Below are positions 35,720 to 42,084 of a DNA stretch of 42,084 nt, piece by piece. Each line of letters begins with the position of its first letter. The stretch's first letter is position 1. The position numbers and the translations under genes were made by a program. This stretch comes from an uncultured Myxococcales bacterium (GTDB taxonomy: Bacteria; Myxococcota_A; Bradymonadia; UBA7976; UBA1532): assembly GCA_903847385.1 (NCBI GenBank), contig CAINDO010000513.1:1-42084 (forward strand), in the 5' to 3' direction. The notes under the pieces are model-generated. The model was not told the origin of the DNA and did no database searches. It saw nothing but the letters and a program-made list of their open reading frames with translations.

Positions 35720-36778
35720 TCACTGTATCCCGGGGGCCGCAAGACCCGTGGCCGCGCCCTTGAGGTGTCGATAAACGGTCGTGTGGCTGATCCCGAGCGC
35801 GCGGGCGGCGGCGCGCACGTTGCCGGCGTGCCGCTCGACCTCGAAGCGCACGAGGGCGCCGACCGCGTGCCGCATGGGCGCGGCGCCCGCGGCGTTCGCG
35901 ACGGGACCGGCGCCCGGGGCGGCGGGCTCGGCGTCGGCCTCGGGGGACCACGCGTCGAAGATGATCTGCCCGGCGTCGATCCGGCCCGGCTCGCCGAACT
36001 CCCCGCGGCGGTCACGACAGGCGGCCGCCCGGGTGAGTACGTTCTTGAGCTCCCGGACGTTCCCCGGCCAGGCGTGCCCCGAGAGCTTCTCGAGCGCGGC
36101 CCGGGTCGGCGCGGGGCCCTCGACCCCCAGCAGCGCCCGGCAGAGCAGGGGCAGGTCGCCGGGCCGGGCGCGCAGCGGCGGCACGTCGACCACCAGCGCG
36201 CAGATGCGGTGGTAGAGGTCGAGCCGGAACGTGCCCGCCCGCACCATCTGCCGCAGGTCCCGGTGGGTCGCGCAGACGAGCCGGAAGTCCGAACGCCGCG
36301 GCCGCTCGCCGCCCACGGGGGTGAACTCGCCGGTCTCCAGCACACGCAGGAGCACGGCCTGCGCCGACAGGCTCAGCTCTCCGATCTCGTCCAGGAACAA
36401 CGTGCCCCGATCGGCCCGCGCCACGTAGCCATCCCGCCGTCGCGCGCCCGTGAAGGCGCCGGGCTCGCAGCCGAACAGCTCCGATTCCAGCAGCTCCCGC
36501 GGGATGGCGGCGCAGTTCACCGAGACACAGGGCCGGCGCGCTCGGCTCGACAACCGGTGGAGCGCCGCCGCGGCGAGCTCCTTGCCCGTGCCGCTCTCGC
36601 CGCGGACCAGCACGGCGACCTCGAGCCGGGCGAGTTCGTGCAGCGTGGCCTTGAGTCGCAGCATGGGTGGGCTCTGGCCGACGATCTCGGGGCAGGGGTC
36701 CCCACCGCCCACGGCGAAGAACGCCGCCACACCGAAACCGTACTCGCTCTGGTTGCCGAAGGTGCTCTGCGTCTTCAT
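35720..36778 (-). CDS. sigma-54-dependent transcriptional activator without receiver domain
   Basis: A 352-residue bacterial enhancer-binding protein. The first 32 residues hold no recognisable sensory domain. The AAA+ region has Walker A GESGTGKE (Lys66), the sigma-54-contacting GAFTGA at 107-112, Walker B TLFLDEIGEL (130-131), and HAWPGNVRELKNVLTRAA later. The C-terminal Fis-type helix-turn-helix reads NVRAAARALGISHTTVYRHL. With no receiver, control must come from a partner, from expression level or from the short N-terminus. GGAGAG precedes the ATG. It leads the run ending in lpxH. No sigma-54 promoter (TGGCAC-N5-TTGC) was found in the 140 bases upstream. Confidence 0.92.
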   Translation of the reverse strand: MKTQSTFGNQSEYGFGVAAFFAVGGGDPCPEIVGQSPPMLRLKATLHELARLEVAVLVRGESGTGKELAAAALHRLSSRARRPCVSVNCAAIPRELLESELFGCEPGAFTGARRRDGYVARADRGTLFLDEIGELSLSAQAVLLRVLETGEFTPVGGERPRRSDFRLVCATHRDLRQMVRAGTFRLDLYHRICALVVDVPPLRARPGDLPLLCRALLGVEGPAPTRAALEKLSGHAWPGNVRELKNVLTRAAACRDRRGEFGEPGRIDAGQIIFDAWSPEADAEPAAPGAGPVANAAGAAPMRHAVGALVRFEVERHAGNVRAAARALGISHTTVYRHLKGAATGLAAPGIQ

Positions 36779-36918
36779 CGCGTCTCTCCGCTCTGTGCCG
36801 GTGCTTCACGGGGAAGGGTCGTCGTGCGAGTCTCGGCGTCTGGCCGGCTCGCGAAATCTGTGCTGTCAGAGAGCCTCATCGGACACGCGCGGGTCGTGTC
36901 GCACGCGGAGCGCAAAAA
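36779..36918. other. divergent spacer between the sigma-54 activator and radical SAM genes
   Basis: One hundred and forty bases that must hold both promoters. No convincing -35/-10 pair, sigma-54 site or long palindrome was seen on either strand. GGAG at 36907-36910 is the ribosome site of the radical SAM gene. Confidence 0.5.
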
Positions 36919-37542
36919 ATGTCCTCGGAGACCGAAAAAAGTGTGCCGCGCCTGCGGATCGCGGGTCGGGTGGGTCGCTCGCGGGTCAACGGTCCCGGGG
37001 TCCGGGCCGTGATCTGGGTGCAGGGGTGCACGCTGGGGTGCGCCGCCTGTTTCAACCCGGGGACCCACGCGCCCGGTGAGACCGATGCCTCCGCGGACGC
37101 CGTCGCGGACGCGCTGCTGGCCGACTGGCCCCAGTCCGTCGATGGCCTGACGCTCTCCGGCGGCGAGCCGTTTCAGCAGGCGGCAGGCCTGGCCGCGTTG
37201 TGCGCGCGGGTTCGGGCGGCGCGGCCCGGCGCCTCGATCATGGCCTTCTCGGGCTACACGCTCGAGGAGCTTCGGGCGAGCGACGCCCCGCCTGGCGCGG
37301 CCGCGCTCCTGGCGCACCTCGACCTGCTCGTCGACGGGCGCTTCGACGTCCGGGCGCCCACGGAGCGCCCGTGGCGGGCGTCGGCCAATCAGCGGCTCTG
37401 GGTGCTCGGGCGTCGTCCGGCCGACACCGCCGCCGCCGAGGGCGGCACCGCCGAGGTCCACGTCGAGGCGGACGGGCGCGTGCTGCTGTCGGGCTTCCCG
37501 GATCCGGCGCTCCGGCGGGCCATTCGCGAACTCGCACGATAA
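36919..37542 (+). CDS. radical SAM activase-like protein (NrdG-like)
   Basis: A 207-residue radical SAM protein with the C-x3-C-x2-C cluster motif (Cys37, Cys41, Cys44) in VQGCTLGCAACFNPGTH and the SAM-binding LTLSGGEPFQQ near residue 75. The short barrel followed by HLDLLVDGRFD resembles glycyl-radical enzyme activases such as NrdG. No nrdD or other glycyl-radical enzyme is in the window, so the target is unknown and other small radical SAM roles are possible. GGAG lies eight bases before the ATG. An upstream open frame only shadows the activator gene. It is convergent with the beta-helix gene. Confidence 0.8.
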   Translation: MSSETEKSVPRLRIAGRVGRSRVNGPGVRAVIWVQGCTLGCAACFNPGTHAPGETDASADAVADALLADWPQSVDGLTLSGGEPFQQAAGLAALCARVRAARPGASIMAFSGYTLEELRASDAPPGAAALLAHLDLLVDGRFDVRAPTERPWRASANQRLWVLGRRPADTAAAEGGTAEVHVEADGRVLLSGFPDPALRRAIRELAR

Positions 37543-37555
37543 GATCGCACGCCGC

Positions 37556-37591
37556 GTTATCCGGCGAGTTATCCGGCCAGTTCAGCGGCAG
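37556..37591. repeat. short 12-bp tandem repeat at the end of the beta-helix gene
   Basis: Two copies of GTTATCCGGC plus two bases begin at 37556 and 37568, followed by a degenerate third copy at 37580 that includes the stop codon of the minus-strand gene. The period is 12 bases. It lies in the 39-base gap between convergent genes and its end. Confidence 0.55.
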
Positions 37592-39387
37592 GTGTTGCGC
37601 TCACCCGCGCCGTTGTTGGCCGAAGTGCTCGCCCCATCGAGCACGAGGGACGAGTCGTCGCAGGCGACGTACTGGCCGTATCCGCCGTTATCGTGCGAGT
37701 TCAGGTCAGTGGCCGTCGCGTGGGCGTCGCCGAAGAGGTAGAGGCCGTTGCCGGCGTTGCCCGAGAGCTCGTCCCCGGTCATCGTCGCCACGGCGCCGAC
37801 CAGCTCCACGCCGTCGGCCGTGCCGTCCGGCGCCGCCAGCGTGCCCTGCGCGACCAGACCACGGCACACGAGCACGCCACCGATCACGAGCACGCCCGCG
37901 CCGTGGTTCGCCTCGGCGTGGACCGCGTCCAGGTGGATGCCACCCTCCGACTCCACCGCCACGAGACCGGGGCCGCCGTTCCCCCGGAGCGTCGACCGCT
38001 CCAGCGTCAGCGACGCCTGCTCGACCAGCACGCCGCCGCCGCCGTTGCCCTCGCTGACGAGGTCCACGGCGGTCACCGACGATTTGTACACGTGCAGGCC
38101 CTCGCCGAGGTCCTCCGGGCCCAGGCGGCTGCCGCGCGTCGTCACGCCCTCGAGACGCAGGCGTCCCTCGGGGACGCCGAACGCGGCGACACCGGACACG
38201 CCGTTGTCCTCGAAGATGCCGTCGACCACGACCACGGGTCCTCGGGGGTCCGTGACCTGGAGTCCCACATTGGCCGCTCCGTGGACATACAGGCCGCTCA
38301 GGCGACCCTCGCCGTCGAGCACGCTCACACCGCGATCCGGCGCGTCGGCGACCTCCATGCGTTCGACGGTGAAGGCCCCCTTGGAGAAGAGCGCCCCTGC
38401 GCGGCCCCCGCCGACGACCCGCGCACGGCGGACCGTCCCCGTGGCCTCGTTGATCGTCAGCCCGACGTTGCCCGCGCCGGCGATGCGGACGTCCTCCAGG
38501 ATCGCGTCCGCCCCGGACAGGACGGCGACGCCATCGGCGACGGGCCCGTCGACTGCGATGTCGGACACGGTCGCGCGTGCGCCCTGGGCGATGCGAACGC
38601 CGCGGTCGCCGACGCGGCCGATGGTCACGCCGCGAATCGTCGCCTCGCCCCCCTCGATCTCGAGCCCGTGCGCCCGGACGTTCTCGATGTCCAGGTCGAC
38701 CTCGGAGATGCTCAGGGCCACGGCGTCGGTGGTCACCTCGGTGAGGCGGATGCCGCCGCCGCGGGCGCCGAGCACCCGAATGTCGGCCAATTCGACGGGG
38801 CCGACGGTCGCCAGCAGGCCGACGCCGGCCGCGTTCTCCACGGCGACCTCCGTGGCCGAGAAGGGGCCACCGGCGACCTCGACACCGTTGCCCTGCGTGT
38901 CGACGACGCGCACGTTCTCGAGCACGGTCGCCGCCGTGGCGCGGATGCCCGGCGCACCGCCGACGACCGTGAGGTTGCGGACCCGCGCGTCGGCCGCCGC
39001 GAGCCGCATCGGGCCGGACACGCGGACCCGGTCCCGATCGAGCCCTTCAACCTCTACGCCGGGCGGGGGCGAGGTCGTCCAGGCCGCATGTTCACCGGGC
39101 AGCAGAACGACGAGATCGCCCGCGCGAGCGGCCGAGAACGCCGTCTCCGCTTCGGGAAACGGACGGTCGCGGGTTCCGTCCGCCCGGGTGGCGCTCGCCC
39201 GGGGCGCGACGAACAAGACCCGTCGGCCGGGCGCCGCGTCGGCCGGCGAGGCGCCCGCGTCGGACAGGCCCGCCTCGTAGGGCACGGCGTCGAGAATCAT
39301 GGGCGCCGCATGCAGGGCCCCGGAGGGCGCCGGATCACCACAGGCGAGCAGCCCGCTGGCCAGGGCGGCCAGCGCGGCGCGCCTCAA
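37582..39387 (-). CDS. right-handed beta-helix lipoprotein
   Basis: A 601-residue lipoprotein with lipobox SGLLAC (Cys16). After about 60 linker residues, an N-terminal cap (DGTRDRPFPEAETAFSAARAGD, then DLVVLLPGEH) leads into many short strands of a parallel beta-helix such as NVRVVDTQGNGVEVAGG, VSDIAVDGPVADGVAV, LRGNGGPGLVAVES and ELSGNAGNGLYLFG. Such folds bind or process polysaccharides or act as surface adhesins. No catalytic residues could be assigned. The start is an unusual TTG (39387-39385) that overlaps the previous stop (TTGA); no ATG or GTG gives the signal peptide. It is probably coexpressed with the split IPT/TIG gene upstream. Confidence 0.82.
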   Translation of the reverse strand: MRRAALAALASGLLACGDPAPSGALHAAPMILDAVPYEAGLSDAGASPADAAPGRRVLFVAPRASATRADGTRDRPFPEAETAFSAARAGDLVVLLPGEHAAWTTSPPPGVEVEGLDRDRVRVSGPMRLAAADARVRNLTVVGGAPGIRATAATVLENVRVVDTQGNGVEVAGGPFSATEVAVENAAGVGLLATVGPVELADIRVLGARGGGIRLTEVTTDAVALSISEVDLDIENVRAHGLEIEGGEATIRGVTIGRVGDRGVRIAQGARATVSDIAVDGPVADGVAVLSGADAILEDVRIAGAGNVGLTINEATGTVRRARVVGGGRAGALFSKGAFTVERMEVADAPDRGVSVLDGEGRLSGLYVHGAANVGLQVTDPRGPVVVVDGIFEDNGVSGVAAFGVPEGRLRLEGVTTRGSRLGPEDLGEGLHVYKSSVTAVDLVSEGNGGGGVLVEQASLTLERSTLRGNGGPGLVAVESEGGIHLDAVHAEANHGAGVLVIGGVLVCRGLVAQGTLAAPDGTADGVELVGAVATMTGDELSGNAGNGLYLFGDAHATATDLNSHDNGGYGQYVACDDSSLVLDGASTSANNGAGERNTCR

Positions 39388-40307
39388 CGCGACCGCCGGC
39401 GTCGGCGCAAAACACCGACCGACAGCACCAGCAGGAACGGCGCGAGGGCCTTCGGTTCGAGGGCGTCACCTCCGGCCGTCCGACACCCGCAGCCGTCGGC
39501 GCGGGGTGAGCTCGACTTGGCCAGCACGGTCAGGCCCGCCGCGAGGTCGGCGCGCGTGTCGCCCACGCGGGCGGACACCGGGTACACGCCGGGCGGCAGC
39601 GGCGTCGACAGAACGGCCGTGGCGCGGGCGGGCGAGACCAGGTCCACGCCCTGCAGCATCACGGGACCGACGAAGAATTCGACGTCCTCGGTGAAACCGC
39701 GCCCGAGCAGCGTCAGCGTCGGCAGCGTGTCCTCGACGATCGAGTTGGGCAGGATGCCGGACAGCTCCAGCGCGGCCGGCGCCTCGCCGGTCACCGTGAA
39801 CGCGCCCGGGAGCTCGTCGCTGGCGCCGTCGCCGCGAACCACCTCGACGTCGTAGACGCCGGCCTCGAGCGTCGCCGGCACGATGGCCGACAGCGTGCGT
39901 TCGCCCTCGACCACCACCTCGAGCGCCCGCTCCGGGCCGATGTAGACCTCGACGTCACCGTCGAGCGGGAAGCCGCGCCCGTCGATCAGCACGGCGGTGT
40001 TGGCGCCGGCGGCCGCATGGTCCGGGGTGATCCGACTCACGAGCAGACCGCCCTCGACGAACATCTCCTCGTCGGGCGCGGCGTCGTCGGCGGGGGCTCG
40101 TGCGTCCTCGACGGGTCCGGCGTCCGCCACCACGCGGGCGTCGTCCTGCCCCTCGCGGTCGGGTTTGGGCGAGCCATCGGCCGGGGGGGGCGGCGGTGGA
40201 GGCGGTGGCTCCGCATCCGGGGGCATCACGATCACCCCCCCGTCCGGCGAGACGGCGCCACTGTCGGGACAGGCCTCGATCTCAGGGACCACCAGCAATC
40301 GGAGCAC
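39384..40307 (-). CDS. IPT/TIG-domain protein with MYXO-CTERM-like tail (3' part of an amber-split gene)
   Basis: As an isolated frame this gives 307 residues from a GTG at 40307 with no ribosome site and no signal peptide. It opens with the end of the upstream domain (LRLLVVPEIEAC), then a Pro/Asp-rich linker. Two immunoglobulin-like IPT/TIG repeats follow: VSRITPDHAAAGANTAVLI to GAFTVTG, and LSGILPNSIVEDTLPTLTL to GLTVL. It ends with a tail typical of myxobacterial sorting signals: DGCGCRT, a hydrophobic stretch (LAPFLLVLSVGVL) and RRRRRSR. A cell-surface sorting tail without a signal peptide makes no sense alone. It fits if this is the continuation of the frame that stops at 40344. Confidence 0.75.
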   Translation of the reverse strand: MLRLLVVPEIEACPDSGAVSPDGGVIVMPPDAEPPPPPPPPPADGSPKPDREGQDDARVVADAGPVEDARAPADDAAPDEEMFVEGGLLVSRITPDHAAAGANTAVLIDGRGFPLDGDVEVYIGPERALEVVVEGERTLSAIVPATLEAGVYDVEVVRGDGASDELPGAFTVTGEAPAALELSGILPNSIVEDTLPTLTLLGRGFTEDVEFFVGPVMLQGVDLVSPARATAVLSTPLPPGVYPVSARVGDTRADLAAGLTVLAKSSSPRADGCGCRTAGGDALEPKALAPFLLVLSVGVLRRRRRSR

Positions 40308-40343
40308 CCAGTCGCCGGGCGGCCGCGGCGTCAGCGGGTCGTC

Positions 40344-40346
40344 CTA
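40344..40346 (-). other. in-frame amber codon splitting one gene
   Basis: On the minus strand the frame reads AAC CTG ATC TAG GAC GAC CCG. The frame after the TAG stays open for 320 codons. Without the TAG, 39384-40901 would be one protein of about 505 residues with signal peptide, N-terminal beta-domain, linker, two IPT repeats and MYXO-CTERM-like tail. It could be a nonsense mutation, a base-calling error or a recoded codon. Confidence 0.8.
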
Positions 40347-40901
40347 GATCAGGTTCTCCGTGAAGTCGTTCAGGTAACTGCCGTCCCGGAGCAGCGCCGA
40401 GATGCGATTTCGGTGGGGCGTGATCCCGTCGCCGTCGAAGGCGATCGTGGGCGGCGCGTCGAAGCCCTCGGCGTGGGTCATGCGCAGCAGGATCCGGCGC
40501 TCGTTGCTCGTCACCCGGTAGTCGCGCAGGTCGATCTCGTTCAGCGCGTTCTGGCTGCCGAAGACCTGGAACGCGTCCAGATCCGACCGGTAGATGTCCG
40601 AGGTGAGCATGTCGTCGGCGTCGATGCCGAAGATGTCGACCGTGAACACGTTGAAGTCGTTCGGGCCGATCCAGACGACCACGGCGCAGACGCGGTAGTC
40701 GGGCAGATCGTCCGGCACGTCGAGGATCGTCGCGAAGTGCTGCCCGCCCTGGAGGCGCGGATAGAAGCCGATCTCGGAGCCCGGCTCGGCCGAGTCGTTC
40801 CGCAGGATCCGGGCCTCGGCGGGGATGGGGGCCAGGGCGCACGCGACGCCCGCCAGGGTGAGCGTCCGAAAAGCTGCCTGAAGTCGAGGGTGCAAGCGCA
40901 T
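40344..40901 (-). CDS. exported beta-domain protein (5' part of an amber-split gene)
   Basis: From ATG 40901 this gives 185 residues with a signal peptide (MRLHPRLQAAFRTLTLAGVA, cleavage likely after AEA). A beta-rich domain follows with ILRNDSAEPGSEIGFYPRLQ, YRVCAVVVWIGPNDFNVFTV and FDGDGITPHRNRI. I recall this domain type from myxobacterial surface proteins, where it normally ends in a strand like GDWVLR. Here GDWVLRLLV lies beyond the TAG, nine codons downstream in the same frame, so the domain is cut just before its last strand. An earlier in-frame GTG (40937) is possible but would put 12 residues before the signal peptide. It lies close behind the outer-membrane-type gene. Confidence 0.75.
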   Translation of the reverse strand: MRLHPRLQAAFRTLTLAGVACALAPIPAEARILRNDSAEPGSEIGFYPRLQGGQHFATILDVPDDLPDYRVCAVVVWIGPNDFNVFTVDIFGIDADDMLTSDIYRSDLDAFQVFGSQNALNEIDLRDYRVTSNERRILLRMTHAEGFDAPPTIAFDGDGITPHRNRISALLRDGSYLNDFTENLI

Positions 40902-40943
40902 CCGACCAGCATCGCACGGCGCGGGCCCACGCGTCACGCGCTC

Positions 40944-42084
40944 CTACCAGACCTCGAGGCCGACGAACGCGACGGCCGCGCGGCCGGCCTCGGCGTCGCC
41001 GCCGGGATGACCTGGTCCCGTCGCCACCGAAGCGCGCAGCCACACGGCCGGGTCGAGCGCGAAGCCCGCGAGGGCGGAGGCCGCCCAGAGCGAGGTCTCG
41101 CCGACCCGGTCCGGCCCCGCACGCATCTCCAGACGCCAGCGGTCGGCCGGGCGCGCGCCGAACCCGGCGCCGAACCGGTCCCAGCGCTCGACACCTTCGG
41201 GGGCCGTCGTCCCGACCGAAGCCGCGTCGACGAACGGCTCGAACCGCGCCCCGGTGGCCGTCACCCGCGCCTCGATCCGATGCCCGGCCGTGCCCGCGCC
41301 ACCGTCCAGGGTCGCACGGCTGGAACGGCTTCGCGCCGCGAGTCGGGCCGTCACCATGGGCCCCTCGGGCGCCCGCAGCAGGGCACCCGGCGCGTCGAGC
41401 ATCCACGGCGCCTCGTCGAGGGCGTCCGGCCGCCACTGCGCGCCCAGGTCGGCGTCGAATGCAGCGCCCGCGTACCCGAGGCCGACCTGCGCCCACGTCG
41501 GTTCGACGCCGTCGAGCGCCGCCTGCGCCGCCCCGTGCCAGCCCTCGAAGCCGCCCAGACCCGCCGTCACCGCGCATCGGGCGCCCCGCGTCCCGGCCGA
41601 CGCCCGCACCTCGGCGAAGCCCTCCCGTCCGCGATGGGTGCCGGAGATCACCGCGTCCGCGTCCTCGCCCTCGGCCGTGCGCAGGCCCGTCGCCGCGAGG
41701 GTCCAGGGGCCGCGGGCCCAGTCCACGCGACCGCCGTCGACCCGCGCGGGCGCCTCGCCCGGCGCGACCTCCGTGAACCGACCTCCGCCGACGGCGAAGC
41801 CCCCGTACCGGTCGCTCCGCAAGCGCAGCTCGGCCACCTGCCATCGAGTACCGTCCCCCGCACCCGCCACGCCGTGCCGGGCGGCGGGCACGAAACTCGC
41901 ACGCCAGCCGTCGCGTCGCGCGGCGCCATAGGCCAGCGCCCAGGACTGTGTCACCGCGACCGCGTCGTCGGCCGCGCCGGGGCCGCTGCGCGCGTCCACG
42001 CCGGCGCGCCCGGACACCTCGAAGCGCGGGGGCGCGTCGGGCCCTTCGTCCCCCCCGGGCCCGCCCGGCGCGGCCCGCGCCGCC
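40944..42084 (-). CDS. probable outer-membrane beta-barrel protein, N-terminus outside window
   Basis: The frame is open to the window edge, so the start is missing; at least 379 residues are present. It is built of alternating strands such as PRFEVSGRAGVDARSG, YGGFAVGGGRFTEVAP, WAQVGLGYAGAAFDADLGAQ and VAFVGLEVW. It ends in an aromatic residue (Trp), as outer-membrane barrels do. The visible 5' end is Gly/Pro-rich (GGPGGDEGPDAPP), probably a linker before the barrel. No exact family is recognised. It is followed closely by the split IPT gene and the beta-helix gene, all of them cell-envelope proteins. Confidence 0.65.
   Translation of the reverse strand, partial: AARAAPGGPGGDEGPDAPPRFEVSGRAGVDARSGPGAADDAVAVTQSWALAYGAARRDGWRASFVPAARHGVAGAGDGTRWQVAELRLRSDRYGGFAVGGGRFTEVAPGEAPARVDGGRVDWARGPWTLAATGLRTAEGEDADAVISGTHRGREGFAEVRASAGTRGARCAVTAGLGGFEGWHGAAQAALDGVEPTWAQVGLGYAGAAFDADLGAQWRPDALDEAPWMLDAPGALLRAPEGPMVTARLAARSRSSRATLDGGAGTAGHRIEARVTATGARFEPFVDAASVGTTAPEGVERWDRFGAGFGARPADRWRLEMRAGPDRVGETSLWAASALAGFALDPAVWLRASVATGPGHPGGDAEAGRAAVAFVGLEVW

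Noticed and set aside
36779..36918. Sigma-54 promoter between the activator and the radical SAM gene
   Set aside because: The best match (TGGCCG near 36841) lacks a GC at the right distance; nothing fits on the other strand.

Overview
The window (about 70% GC by eye, 42 kb) looks like a chromosome segment of a Gram-negative, LPS-making, aerobically respiring bacterium from the Myxococcota / former Deltaproteobacteria. This is an inference from several signs: an LpxH-type LPS enzyme, complex I genes, many lipoproteins with clear lipoboxes, Cys-bracketed Asp-rich repeats of the kind common in myxobacterial surface proteins, and a MYXO-CTERM-like tail (GCGC, hydrophobic segment, Arg-rich end) on one protein. 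No tRNA, rRNA, IS element, phage gene or CRISPR array was recognised. Genes are packed so tightly that no gap exceeds about 240 bases.

Layout. 1-7800 (minus): nuoABCDGH, six complex I genes with overlapping or nearly touching ends, then dnaJ, a GT4 glycosyltransferase and the start of an outer-membrane-type protein that leaves the window. 8040-12277 (plus): tldD, a PmbA/TldE partner and purA. 12294-12692 (minus): a secreted His-rich protein with an octapeptide tandem repeat. 12814-14635 (plus): a TPR protein and an unrecognised helical protein. 14639-15700 (minus): a VWA lipoprotein. 15865-24139 (plus): pyruvate phosphate dikinase with an odd active-site loop, overlapping two large lipoproteins, one propeller-like and one with Asp-rich repeats.

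32013-24167 (minus): polA, a double-GAF histidine kinase, a TPR/HEAT-like lipoprotein, and a CHAT protein that has lost its catalytic Cys and is joined to an AAA-like region that has lost its Walker A lysine. 36778-32124 (minus): a receiver-less sigma-54 activator, a small Cys-rich protein, an HTTM membrane protein, nth and lpxH, four of them chained by overlaps or 2-base gaps. 36919-37542 (plus): an orphan radical SAM activase-like protein. 42084-37582 (minus): a probable outer-membrane barrel, a MYXO-CTERM-type IPT/TIG protein cut in two by an in-frame amber codon, and a beta-helix lipoprotein that starts at TTG.

The two most unusual items are the amber-split surface protein (TAG at 40344-40346, frame open on both sides) and the doubly degenerate CHAT/AAA protein in an operon with a histidine kinase. 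Three possible promoters (dnaJ, nuo, ppdK) share the pattern TTGAC plus 16-17 bases plus TAG, which may be the housekeeping promoter form here.
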